From: Phycisphaerae bacterium | GTDB taxonomy: Bacteria > Planctomycetota > Phycisphaerae > UBA1845 > PWPN01 | Reading direction: 5' to 3' | Length of the DNA: 32,723 nucleotides | NCBI GenBank assembly: GCA_016928855.1 | Contig: JAFGKA010000181.1 | Span: 1 to 32,723 of the forward strand | Part shown: piece after piece, positions 19,101-27,589 of the stretch | How positions within the stretch are numbered: position 1 is the stretch's first letter | How the letters are laid out: each line of letters begins with the position of its first letter | Made by a program: the position numbers and the translations under genes | The notes under the pieces: generated by a model | What the model was told of the DNA's origin: nothing | Seen by the model: only the letters and a program-made list of their open reading frames with translations | Databases searched by the model: none

Positions 19101-22100
19101 GATGGCCCTGGCCGCCGGTGCTGAAACGCAGGGCGATGGTCCGCTTGTCGTCGAGGACGTCTCGATCAACGAACCGCTCGTGTTCGAAGCCGATGCCGTG
19201 CGGACGGTCCAGTCGATCCTCCGGCCGCAGGAGTCGGGCGGGGCGCGGTTTGAGATTCTCAGCCTCGTATCCGCTCCGGATGGGGCCGATGAGAAATGGG
19301 CCCTGCACGCGGCGGGCCTCGTGCGCAGCGATGCCGGTGCGGCGATGGAACCCGAGCCGACGCTGCTCTCGGCACTGCGCAAGCGGTGTGTGACGCCCGT
19401 CGCCGTGGAGGACTACTACCAGCAGTTGAACGGCGCGGGCCTGGCGTTTGGCCCGCGATTCCGTGGTCTGGATGCCCTGTGGGCCGGCGAGAACGAATGC
19501 CTCGCGCGGATTCGCCTGCCCGAACCGCTCAACGTGGAGATGGGCGAGTATCGCGTGCATCCGGTGATGCTCGATTCGATGTTCCAGGCGCTCGGCGGCG
19601 CCAGTGCCGAGGGCGTCGAGCATGGCATCTTCATTCCGGTCGGCCTCGACCGCCTCCGCTGGCTCGGTACGCCAGGCGCCGAAATGTGGAGCCACGGTGT
19701 GCTGCGCAGCGGTGACGCCGCCGTCTCGGACATGGTTACCGTTGATGTACGGCTCTTCGACGAGTCCGGTCGGCCAGTGGTCGTGGTCGAGGGTCTGCGC
19801 CTCAAACGGGCGAGCCGCGAAGCTCTGATGCGGATCACGCAGAAGAGTCTTGCGGACTGGCTGTACGAGGTGCGATGGCAGCCGCGTCCACTCACGACTT
19901 TGGCCCAACCGGCGGCCCAGCTCCCAGCGCCGCAGGCGCTGGCCGGTGAGGTCGAGTCGCTGCTGGCGGCGCTGACCGTTGAGCACGGTTTGTCGATCTA
20001 TGCCGATCTGATCGTCAAGATGGATTCACTCAGTGTGGCGTACGTCCTCGAAGCGATGCAGTCGCTCGGATTCGCGCCGGCCGTCGGCGATCGCTTCTCG
20101 ACGGATGAACTGGCTGACAAACTGAGGGTGGCAACGATTCACCGGCGGCTGTTCGCCTCGATGTTGCGGATGCTGGCATCATCGGGCCTCCTTCGGGTGA
20201 CGGATGCCGGCTGGGAAGTGCGGCGCCGGCCGGCCGCGACGAATGCCCAGGCAACCTGGTCGAAGCTCATGGCCGACTTCCCCACGTGCAATGCGGAACT
20301 CGGCCTGCTCGGCCGATGCGCATCACGGCTGGCCGATGTCCTGCGGGGCAAGTGCGATTCGCTCGACCTGCTGTTCCCGAACGGGTCGGTCTCGCACCTC
20401 GAGCAGGTCTACGAGGGCTCGCCCTTCGCAAAGACGAGTAATCGGCTCGTCGGCGAGCTGCTTGGCCGGGCCATGGCCGCCACGCCGGCGGACCGCACAC
20501 TTCGCGTGCTGGAGATCGGTGCCGGTACCGGTGGTACGACAACATGTGCCCTGGAGCACCTGTCTCCGGATCGGACGGAATATGTCTTCAGTGACGTCTC
20601 TCCGCTGTTCCTCGCCCACGCGCGCCAGAAGTTCGCGGACCGGCCCTTCGTCCGGCACGAACTGCTCGACATCGAACGCGATCCGGCGTCGCAGGGCTTC
20701 GACCGCCAGCGGTTCGACGTGGTGCTCGCCGTTAACGTGCTGCACGCCACGCGGGACCTGCGCCAGACGCTCACGAACGTGCGACAGCTCCTCGCGCCGG
20801 GTGGCATGCTGATCCTGGTCGAGACAACGGCGCGCATGGCCTGGGCGGATCTGATCTTCGGGCTGACCGAGGGTTGGTGGCGTTTCGCCGATACCGACCT
20901 GCGCCCGGATCATGCGCTGCTGACGCGGCGCCAATGGCTGACGCTGCTGGCCGAAGCGGGTTTGACGGATCCAACCGCCGTGGGTGGGGCCGGCCGCGAG
21001 GATGAGAAATTCGAGCAGTCGCTGCTCGTCGCGCACAATTCCACAACGCCGACGGTGACGGGGCGCCCGGGCCACTGGCTGATTCTCGCCGACCGCGACG
21101 GCGTCGGCGCGGCGCTGGCAGACCGGCTGACCGCGGATGGAAGCACCTGCACGCTCGTGCACCCCGGCCAGACGTACGCGCCCGCCAACGGCCGGCCGTG
21201 GCAGATGAACCCAGCGAAGGCCGGACATTTCCAACGGCTCCTGCAGGATTTGCACGGCGCGGGACACACCGAGTTCGCGGGCATTGTGCACTTGTGGAGT
21301 CTCGACACACCGGCGCCGGATGAACTGACGCCCGCGTTGCTGGATGCAGCGCAGGTGCTTTCATGCGGGACGGCCCTGCATCTCGTCCAGGCGCTGGCGA
21401 AACGCGCCGATGCGGTTGGTCGTCTGTGGCTCGTGACGCGCGGTGCCCAGCCCGTCGAGATTGAGCCAACGGATCTGGCGGTAGCGCAAGCATCGCTGTG
21501 GGGGCTGGCTCGTGTGATTGCCCGCGAGCATCCGAACTTCCGCTGCACGCGCGTCGATCTCGACCCCTGGAGCGAATCAGATGCCTCTGCACAGTCACTT
21601 CTGGCGGAGATCGCGGCGGACGATTCCGAGGATCAGGTCGGCTTCCGCGGTGGTGATCGCCACGTGGCCCGGCTCGTGCGCAGCGAGGCGGATGCTCGCC
21701 GGTCGAAGCATGAGCTGGCGCTGCCCGCCGATGAGCCGTTCCGGCTCGAGATGGACAGCTACGGCGTGCTCGACAACCTCCGGTTTGTGCCGGTGGCCCG
21801 CCGTGCGCCCGGCCTGGGCGAGATCGAGATCCGTGTGGTGGCGACGGGGCTGAACTTCCTCGACGTACTGACCGCACTGGACATGTGCCCGACCGACCCC
21901 GGGCCGCTCGGCGGTGAATGTGCCGGCCGGGTGGTAGCCGTCGGCGAGGGTGTGACCAGCTTCCAGGTCGGTGACGAGGTCCTCGCGTTGGCGCCGGCCA
22001 GCTTCAGCATGTACGTCACCACGAATGCGCACATGGCCGTGCCCAAGCCGGCGGGGCTGTCGCCGGAAGAGGCGGTAACCATTCCGACCACGTTCTGGAC

Positions 22101-23961
22101 GGCGTACTACGGCCTGCATCATTTCGGTCGCATGGCGGCCGGCGACAAGGTGCTGATCCACGCCGCGGCCGGTGGCGTCGGGCTTGCGGCCGTACAGCTT
22201 GCACGGCATGCCGGAGCCGAGATCTATGCCACCGCGGGTAGTCCGCGCAAACGCCGTTTCTTGAAGTCGCTCGGCATCCAGCACGTGATGGATTCTCGCT
22301 CGCTTGATTTCGCCGACGAGATCATGCGGCTGACGAACAGGCGTGGCGTCGACATCGTCCTCAATTCGCTTGCCGGCGAATTCATCACGCGAAGCATGGC
22401 GGTGCTTGCGCCGAACGGTCGCTTTGTCGAGATCGGTAAGGCGGATATCTGGGACGAGGCCCGCATCGCCACCCTCAAGAACGGCATTTCCTACGACGTG
22501 GTTTACCTGGATCGGATGGCGGTCGCCGAACCCGAGGTGGTCGGACGCTATATGCGAAAGGTGATGGCGCTCGTCGCCGACGGTTCACTCAAGCCGTTGC
22601 CCGTCCGCGTGTACCCGATCACACAGGTTATCGAAGCGTTTCGCTACATGGCGCAGGCCCGCCACATCGGCAAGATCGTCATGACGCAGGACCCCGAGCG
22701 ATGCCAACCGGCCGCGCGGCTGCCTGACGCATTGCGGTCGGACGCGACGTATCTGATTACCGGCGGACTGACCGGCCTCGGCCTTGTCTTCGCGCGCTGG
22801 ATGGTCGATCGCGGAGCCCGCCACATCGTTTTGATGGGCCGGCGCAGCGCGTCGGACGAGGCAAAGGCGGCAATTGCAGAACTGCAACGCGACGGGGCCG
22901 AGGTGCGCGTTCTGCGAGGTGACGTGACTCGCGGCGAAGACGTCGAACGCATCTTCGCGGAAATCGAATCGGCGATGCCGCCCCTTCGCGGCATCATGCA
23001 TTCCGCTGGTGTCCTGGACGACGGCGTGCTCGTGAACCAGTCATGGGATCGATTCGCCAAGGTCCTCGGTCCCAAGGTTCGGGGGGCATGGCATCTGCAC
23101 ACGCGCACGATGGACACGCCGCTTGATTTCTTCATCCTGTTCTCGTCAGCGGCGGCACTGCTCGGCTCCGTGGCGCAGGGCAATCACGCGGCGGCCAACG
23201 CCTTCCTGGACGGCTTGGCGCATGCCCGGCGTGGGCGCGGGCGGTGTGGGCTGAGCATCAACTGGGGCCCGTGGGCCCAGACCGGTGCCGCCACCAAGGT
23301 CGGCGACGACGAAGTGCGCAAGTGGAAGGCTCAGGGTTTCGGCACGATCTCGATCGACAACGGCGTCGCGGCGTTTGACGAGTTGCTGCGCTCCGACCCG
23401 GTGCAGACGGCCGTCCTGCCGGTCGACTGGGCCCAGTTCGTGCGGCACTTCCCCGCGGGCGTCGAGCCGCGGATGTTCACGGATCTCGTCGGCCAGGCGC
23501 GTCAGGCGATCCGCCACGAGAAGCCGACCGAGACATACGACGCGTTCCGCCAGAAGCTGGCTTCGGCATCGGACGGCGAGCAACGGAATGTTCTGCTTCT
23601 CGGCTACGTGCAGGAGCAGACGGCCAAGGTCCTCGGCTTGGATCTCTCACGGGCGCCCGACCCGGGCCAGCATCTCAGCGAGCTTGGCCTGGATTCGCTG
23701 ATGGCTGTCGAACTCAAGAACAGCCTCGAACGAGGTGTGGGCCATTCGCTGCCGACGACGCTGGTCTTCGATTATCCGACGATCAGCGAACTGGCGACGT
23801 ATCTCAGCAGCCAGGCTCCGGCCGACGGGGCCACTGAGCCGCAGCCGCTGCAACTGGCGCATCACGGAACGCCCTTGCCGGAGGATGTGGACGGGCTCTC
23901 CGACGATCAGGTCGATGCCATGCTCGATCACATGCTCAAGGATGAAAACGCGACGGAGTGA
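16153..23961 (+). CDS. PKS B: fully reducing methylating module KS-AT-DH-cMT-ER-KR-ACP
   Basis: A 2602-residue single-module type I PKS. ATG 16153 overlaps the PKS A stop (ATGA) and has GGAG just upstream (16146-16149). Residues 15-35 form a docking-type helix (LLRAYLAIEALEKQLEAT). The KS has Cys211, His346 and His386. The AT spans about 570-860, with TGQGSQ, GHSIGE (Ser660) and HAFH (760-763); this combination indicates malonyl-CoA. The DH starts at 937 with His968 (DHRVHG) and Asp1141 (DSMFQ); the usual Pro of HxxxGxxxxP is Ala. The cMT has EIGAGTGG (1454-1461). The ER spans about 1860-2165 with NADPH motif AAAGGVG (2004-2010). The KR starts at 2200 with an LDD motif but His2345 in place of Tyr. 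The ACP serine is Ser2515. The C-terminus is a short acidic docking-like helix (LSDDQVDAMLDHML). There is no release domain, so the chain must pass to another protein, plausibly the NRPS. The module should add a saturated alpha-methyl two-carbon unit. Confidence 0.97.
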   Translation: MSCSPSKNGDEQSPLLRAYLAIEALEKQLEATRRAGSEPIAIVGMACRFPGGVADPEAFWRLMRDGIDAVTEVPPSRWDVDAYYDPDPDAAGKMYTRHMSYVHDIDRFDAPFFGIAPREAITMDPQQRLMLEVAWEALEHAGQAPDKLAGTNTGVFMGVGHNDHSRLMIKFDDPASVELHTGSGSACSIATGRIAYTLGLRGPTMSVDTACSSALVVTHLACQALRAGECDVALAGGVNIVLSPISTIIACKMRMLSSDGHCKTFDASANGFVRGEGCGIVVLKRLSDAIKNRDRILALIRGSAVNQDGRSTGLTVPNGPAQEVLIRRALAVAGVEPADVDYIEAHGTGTSLGDPIELQALGSVFCQHRSKDKPLLVGSVKTNIGHLETAAGAAGLIKVILAMQHGEIPRHLHFETPNPLIDWDAWPITVPTESVPWPAGQQPRRAGVSSFGFSGTNAHLVVEEAPEIEIPAAEVDRPVHVLALSAKTEPALRDMAGRYADYFAANPDACLADVGFTANAGRSHFAHRLAMVAGSAAELQGRLAAFAAGEKASDLVEGHCPVGHRPKVAFLFTGQGSQYAGMARELYETQPTFRKILDECDAYLRPHLDRPLLALLFDNDAEQHLRETVYQQPALFALEYALASLWRAWGVEPAACLGHSIGEVAAACFAGVFTLADGLELIAARARLMHGCPGSGAMASVFADADRVEAAIRGQSGAVTIAAYNGPEHTVISGAPKAVEAVLAALAADGVRAQALPVSHAFHSALMEPMLGEFERIVAKVTYRPAEVSLISNVTGKLAADDEIGSAAYWCDHIRRPVRFLDGMRALVDEGTGLFLEVGPGATLLGMGRQCVDRGGRVWLNSLRKGQSDWKQMLQSLTRLYTQGVDIDWAGFDSDYPRRRLALPTYPFQSEQYWMEASEARRKAGLQTSPTSRRVLHPLLGCRLRSALRDVQFESALTATSPEFLTDHRVHGMVILAGAAYLEMALAAGAETQGDGPLVVEDVSINEPLVFEADAVRTVQSILRPQESGGARFEILSLVSAPDGADEKWALHAAGLVRSDAGAAMEPEPTLLSALRKRCVTPVAVEDYYQQLNGAGLAFGPRFRGLDALWAGENECLARIRLPEPLNVEMGEYRVHPVMLDSMFQALGGASAEGVEHGIFIPVGLDRLRWLGTPGAEMWSHGVLRSGDAAVSDMVTVDVRLFDESGRPVVVVEGLRLKRASREALMRITQKSLADWLYEVRWQPRPLTTLAQPAAQLPAPQALAGEVESLLAALTVEHGLSIYADLIVKMDSLSVAYVLEAMQSLGFAPAVGDRFSTDELADKLRVATIHRRLFASMLRMLASSGLLRVTDAGWEVRRRPAATNAQATWSKLMADFPTCNAELGLLGRCASRLADVLRGKCDSLDLLFPNGSVSHLEQVYEGSPFAKTSNRLVGELLGRAMAATPADRTLRVLEIGAGTGGTTTCALEHLSPDRTEYVFSDVSPLFLAHARQKFADRPFVRHELLDIERDPASQGFDRQRFDVVLAVNVLHATRDLRQTLTNVRQLLAPGGMLILVETTARMAWADLIFGLTEGWWRFADTDLRPDHALLTRRQWLTLLAEAGLTDPTAVGGAGREDEKFEQSLLVAHNSTTPTVTGRPGHWLILADRDGVGAALADRLTADGSTCTLVHPGQTYAPANGRPWQMNPAKAGHFQRLLQDLHGAGHTEFAGIVHLWSLDTPAPDELTPALLDAAQVLSCGTALHLVQALAKRADAVGRLWLVTRGAQPVEIEPTDLAVAQASLWGLARVIAREHPNFRCTRVDLDPWSESDASAQSLLAEIAADDSEDQVGFRGGDRHVARLVRSEADARRSKHELALPADEPFRLEMDSYGVLDNLRFVPVARRAPGLGEIEIRVVATGLNFLDVLTALDMCPTDPGPLGGECAGRVVAVGEGVTSFQVGDEVLALAPASFSMYVTTNAHMAVPKPAGLSPEEAVTIPTTFWTAYYGLHHFGRMAAGDKVLIHAAAGGVGLAAVQLARHAGAEIYATAGSPRKRRFLKSLGIQHVMDSRSLDFADEIMRLTNRRGVDIVLNSLAGEFITRSMAVLAPNGRFVEIGKADIWDEARIATLKNGISYDVVYLDRMAVAEPEVVGRYMRKVMALVADGSLKPLPVRVYPITQVIEAFRYMAQARHIGKIVMTQDPERCQPAARLPDALRSDATYLITGGLTGLGLVFARWMVDRGARHIVLMGRRSASDEAKAAIAELQRDGAEVRVLRGDVTRGEDVERIFAEIESAMPPLRGIMHSAGVLDDGVLVNQSWDRFAKVLGPKVRGAWHLHTRTMDTPLDFFILFSSAAALLGSVAQGNHAAANAFLDGLAHARRGRGRCGLSINWGPWAQTGAATKVGDDEVRKWKAQGFGTISIDNGVAAFDELLRSDPVQTAVLPVDWAQFVRHFPAGVEPRMFTDLVGQARQAIRHEKPTETYDAFRQKLASASDGEQRNVLLLGYVQEQTAKVLGLDLSRAPDPGQHLSELGLDSLMAVELKNSLERGVGHSLPTTLVFDYPTISELATYLSSQAPADGATEPQPLQLAHHGTPLPEDVDGLSDDQVDAMLDHMLKDENATE

Positions 23962-23969
23962 CACCGTGC

Positions 23970-24809
23970 TTACGGCTGTCCGCGAAACGCCGCCAGCGTG
24001 CTCTGTGCGATTGGCCGGAGCAACGGTGGCCAGAGCCGATATAGCCACCACGCCAGCCAGGTCCGGAACGGGAAGATGATCAGGCCGCGGTTGCGCCGCA
24101 CACCGGCGAGAATCGCTTCGGCGGCCCGGGTGCAATCCATCATGCGTTCCGGTGGTACCGCGGCGTCGAGGCATGCCTGGAACACCTCGCGTGGTTCATC
24201 CCATCGCGGTTGGACGACCGCGGCCCGCTCAAAGATCCTCGATCGGACAAATCCCGGACAGACCACGCTGACGCGGACGCCGAGTTCCGCCGCCTCGCAT
24301 CGCAACGAGAGACTCAGGCCGACAATCGCGTGCTTGGCCGTGGAGTATGCCGTCATCACCGGTCCGGGTAACAGGCCGGCGATCGACGCTGTGTTGACGA
24401 TGTGACCGAAACCCTGGCGGAGCATGATCGGATAGGCGCTCATCGTTCCGTGAATCACGCCCCAGAGGTGAACGTCGAGAATACGCCGCCAGTGCTCGAG
24501 CGTCATGTCGCGCACCTCGGCGGCCAGGGCGACGCCCGCATTGTTGAACAGATAATCGAGTCGGCCGTGCTCGCGAACCGTGGCCTCGACGAGCGCCCGC
24601 ACGGCTTCGCCTTGCGTAACGTCAAGTGTGGCGGCCTGCGCCCGGCCGCCGGGGATGGCATCGGCAACCTGTTTGGCCCCGCTTTCATCGACGTCGGCCA
24701 CGACGACAGTTGCCCCGTGCCGTCCGAGCGCTTCGCAAAGCGCCCGCCCGATGCCCGACGCGCCGCCGGTGACTATTGCAACCGTATTCTGAAACGGGTT
24801 TCGACTCAT
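23970..24809 (-). CDS. classical short-chain dehydrogenase/reductase
   Basis: A 279-residue NAD(P)-dependent oxidoreductase with Rossmann motif TGGASGIG (14-21), NNAG (89-92), and catalytic Ser142, Tyr155 and Lys159 (YSTAK). The frame is open to GTG 24875, but ATG 24809 was chosen because the Rossmann strand then starts near residue 9, as is normal; neither start has a clear ribosome-binding site. After the core, the last 35 residues are unusually aromatic and hydrophobic (TWLAWWLYRLWPPLLRPI), which suggests peripheral membrane contact. It is the last gene of the recO-headed minus-strand group, and its stop lies 8 bp from the convergent PKS B stop. The substrate is unknown. Acting on the aldehyde released by the NRPS reductase is possible only by proximity. 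Confidence 0.93.
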   Translation of the reverse strand: MSRNPFQNTVAIVTGGASGIGRALCEALGRHGATVVVADVDESGAKQVADAIPGGRAQAATLDVTQGEAVRALVEATVREHGRLDYLFNNAGVALAAEVRDMTLEHWRRILDVHLWGVIHGTMSAYPIMLRQGFGHIVNTASIAGLLPGPVMTAYSTAKHAIVGLSLSLRCEAAELGVRVSVVCPGFVRSRIFERAAVVQPRWDEPREVFQACLDAAVPPERMMDCTRAAEAILAGVRRNRGLIIFPFRTWLAWWLYRLWPPLLRPIAQSTLAAFRGQP

Positions 24810-24908
24810 AGGAGCAGCATATTGGGTTAAAACGCAACGTGCGCCGGGCTCCGGCCGTCGAAGCTCAGCGGGCACTGGCGGCGCATTCGCCAGTGTCTCC
24901 GGTCGCCG

Positions 24909-26804
24909 TCAGTTCTCTGCCGGTGGTGTCTTGCCAACATTACGCAGCCACGCGACCGCATCTTCCGGCGCGTCCCAGACGCGGACGGTTTCGCCGACCG
25001 CTGGTGGCGTGAACGGTCGATACCCATACTCCGTCACGTGCAGCCACCGCAGCGACGCGTCTTCGAGCGGCACGCGGAACCGGAACGTGGCTTCCGCCGG
25101 TCGGCCGTCCGCCGTCACATTCGTGATCTCGATCGTGGCCGTCGTCAGTTCGACCGTCTCGCCAAGTTGCATCGGATGATCGGGACGGCGCAGGATCAGA
25201 TCAAGTCGCTGCAGCATGTAGCCAAACGAGAAGGGCGGCGCCCCCTGGCCATGATCTCGCGGGAATCCGGCCGGTGGCAGATAGCCCAGTGTCGGGCGCA
25301 CCACTAGCGTGCGGGCATCGGTCCGCGTCAGCGTTCCCGGCGCCGCCGACGGTAGAAGGCTGAGACTGCGCTCCGGCAACGGTTTGCCGGTGTACCGCCG
25401 CGACTGGATGAGAAACAGGTGGCTGTACCAGGAGATCGCGTTTACAACGACAACGGTTTGTTCCTCGATCTGGGCGTCCTGCGGAAACGTGGCGAAATAC
25501 TCGTTGAAGTATGTGCCGCTCTTCTGCATGTACATCGTGCTCACGGGAAAGAGAATGATGGCCACCACGACGTGCACCCCGATCAGCACCGGCGCGAACA
25601 CACGCACCAGCCCGCGGCGAACAGCCGACCGCGGCACCGGCAGCGTCCTGTGCGTCCACGCACCAAGCCACTGCGCTAACAGTCCCATCGCGCCCAGGCT
25701 AACGAACATGAGCAGTCGGTCGTTCGTTACCGTGGCGCATACGGGCACCACGCAGAGCACCATCCCCGCCGCCCAGAAGCGGGCGACCCGGTCCCGGGCC
25801 AGCAGCGGTGCGAGCAAGACGCTCAGCAGGGCCAGATACACGATTGCCCATCCCCAGTGCCACCAGAATGCGGACGCCGAGAGGAACAGGCTTGTGTCTG
25901 ATGACGGTACTCCCAACTGCGACAGCAAGAGGATCGGAGCGTTGCGTGCGAACTGCTCCGCAAACAGGACGGGATCGTGTAACGGCTCGATGTAGCCGCC
26001 TGAGGCGAACGCACCGTAGCCGAACATTTTGTAGCACGCAGCCCACGCCACGCCGACGAGCAGGCAGGGGACCATGGCCGCCAACCGTCGCCAGAGAGGT
26101 CCGCGATCGAGAAAGACTGCGTATGCAAGCAGATAGGCAAGTGCACAGAGCCCGGATTCCTTCGAGAGCAGCGATGCGGCCAGCGCCAGCGGTGCGAGTG
26201 CAGCGCCGGGTTTCCAGCCATCCTGTCGCCAGCGGTCGTACGCCAGCAGGCTCAGGCAGGTGAACAGCGCCGCCGACAATGTGCAGCGGTTGGCGATCCA
26301 GCCGACCGGCATCGCATGCCTGTAGTCGATGGCAAACAACAACGCCGCCAGCGCGGCGAACCACGCCGGCATCGCATGGCCCAGCACTCGCCGGTACAGC
26401 ATCGCGGCGGCGGCGATGAGAAGCGCGTACCACAGAAGACTCTGCAGATGCATCAGCCACGGCTGGTCCGGCCAGACGAGATAGTCGAGCATGTGCGTCA
26501 CCGCGGTCAGCGGGCGCAGGAAGATGATGCGGCATTCGGGATCGGCCCACCAGGGAATCCATCCGTAGTCCATCAGCGTGTGGTTGTAGTCGGCGTCCCC
26601 TACGAGGATCGTGTTCGGCTGCCACGGCGTGTCTTCGATGCCTGGCAGCGGACGCCGCCCGACGGTCAGCGCCCGCATCATGAGGTCGTCCGTGTTCAAG
26701 CCACCCCAAAGCCCCGGCAACGCCAGCAGCAGTCCCGCGAGCACCGGCACGAGCGGAAACCGTTGGCGAAGCATCCATTCACTGAAACGTTTCAGATGGT
26801 TCAT
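24909..26804 (-). CDS. multi-spanning GT-C-like membrane protein
   Basis: A 631-residue protein with about ten hydrophobic segments in its first 440 residues and a soluble C-terminal part of about 190 residues, probably extracytoplasmic. After the first helix comes LNTDD with Asp39-Asp40. The acidic pair in the first external loop is the hallmark of GT-C glycosyltransferases that use polyprenyl-phosphate sugars. FLRPLTAVTHMLDYLVW, WIANRCTLSAALF and LLSKESG resemble the PMT/TMTC-like branch. No TPR repeats are present. ATG 26804 overlaps the stop of the phosphopantetheinyl transferase gene (ATGA), which supports translational coupling. The frame upstream of it is an artefact of that gene. Family placement is by motif memory; the sugar donor and acceptor are unknown. 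Glycosylation of the cluster product is possible but unsupported beyond position. Confidence 0.85.
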   Translation of the reverse strand: MNHLKRFSEWMLRQRFPLVPVLAGLLLALPGLWGGLNTDDLMMRALTVGRRPLPGIEDTPWQPNTILVGDADYNHTLMDYGWIPWWADPECRIIFLRPLTAVTHMLDYLVWPDQPWLMHLQSLLWYALLIAAAAMLYRRVLGHAMPAWFAALAALLFAIDYRHAMPVGWIANRCTLSAALFTCLSLLAYDRWRQDGWKPGAALAPLALAASLLSKESGLCALAYLLAYAVFLDRGPLWRRLAAMVPCLLVGVAWAACYKMFGYGAFASGGYIEPLHDPVLFAEQFARNAPILLLSQLGVPSSDTSLFLSASAFWWHWGWAIVYLALLSVLLAPLLARDRVARFWAAGMVLCVVPVCATVTNDRLLMFVSLGAMGLLAQWLGAWTHRTLPVPRSAVRRGLVRVFAPVLIGVHVVVAIILFPVSTMYMQKSGTYFNEYFATFPQDAQIEEQTVVVVNAISWYSHLFLIQSRRYTGKPLPERSLSLLPSAAPGTLTRTDARTLVVRPTLGYLPPAGFPRDHGQGAPPFSFGYMLQRLDLILRRPDHPMQLGETVELTTATIEITNVTADGRPAEATFRFRVPLEDASLRWLHVTEYGYRPFTPPAVGETVRVWDAPEDAVAWLRNVGKTPPAEN

Positions 26805-27571
26805 ACGGTATCGAATCCCCCCGGTGGGATCATCTCCTGTATCGAAATCGCGAGCGGTCTGTCCGACGGGGCCCGAATCGCGACGGCGATCCGGTGTGGC
26901 CGGCTCGGTTGGAACCGCGCGAACTGCCAATCAGCGGCGGAATCCGTGACCGCGTCCATGAACACAATGCGGGCATTGTCGCGGGAATCGAACTCAAACG
27001 CGAATCCGTCCAGCGGAATCGAGAGGCCCAGCCCGCGCGCCTTCACATAGGCTTCCTTCAGTGTCCAGTACGCGAAGAACCGCTCTCGCTGTGCCGCACC
27101 GGAAAGCCGTTCGATCGCCTCGGCCTCCCGGGCCGCGAAGTACCGCCGTGCGAGTTCGGTCATGCTTACACGCCGGTTCACGTTCTCCACATCTACGCCG
27201 ACGTCGTGATTCCGCGTAACGGCACAGGTGGCCATCCCGCCGGTGTGGGACAGGTTGAATCGCAACCCGATACCCTCGGCGGGCCCGGCGATTTCCGGTT
27301 TGCCGTGGGCATCCTCAGTGAAGTTCCACGCCGCCGCCGCCACGCCGGCATAACGCGAAAGCACCACACGCACCAGCACGCGGGCGACGAGGAACAGGTC
27401 GCGATCCTTCTCGAAGACAAACCGGCGTTGTCGCGCGGTTTCTTCGTCCGACAGAATCGCCCGAAGGTGCTCCACGCTCGTCAGGCCGGCAACCCGTTCG
27501 GGGAACGCATACCAGACATGCACTTCGTCGGTGCCCAAGTCCAGCGGTCGAGATGTCCACGCCTCTGTCAT
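26801..27571 (-). CDS. Sfp-type 4'-phosphopantetheinyl transferase
   Basis: A 256-residue enzyme that moves the phosphopantetheine arm of CoA onto the conserved serine of ACP and PCP domains. It shows the Sfp-class motifs FNLSHTGG (105-112), GVDVE (125-129, with Mg-binding Asp127 and Glu129) and WTLKEAYVKARG (169-180, with Glu173 and Lys177). The length fits the two-lobed, monomeric Sfp class rather than the 120-residue AcpS class. It starts 18 bp after the recO stop and overlaps the membrane protein gene by 4 bp. It is the natural candidate to activate the three PKS ACPs and the NRPS PCP in this window, although it sits in a different, convergent transcription unit. The start has no strong ribosome-binding site, which is compatible with coupling to recO translation. 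Confidence 0.96.
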   Translation of the reverse strand: MTEAWTSRPLDLGTDEVHVWYAFPERVAGLTSVEHLRAILSDEETARQRRFVFEKDRDLFLVARVLVRVVLSRYAGVAAAAWNFTEDAHGKPEIAGPAEGIGLRFNLSHTGGMATCAVTRNHDVGVDVENVNRRVSMTELARRYFAAREAEAIERLSGAAQRERFFAYWTLKEAYVKARGLGLSIPLDGFAFEFDSRDNARIVFMDAVTDSAADWQFARFQPSRPHRIAVAIRAPSDRPLAISIQEMIPPGGFDTV

Positions 27572-27589
27572 GCGTCTATGAACCGGATG

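Noticed and set aside
26805-26930. Longer N-terminus for the membrane protein
   Set aside because: It lies inside the phosphopantetheinyl transferase gene in another frame; the ATGA overlap and hydrophobic N-terminus support ATG 26804.
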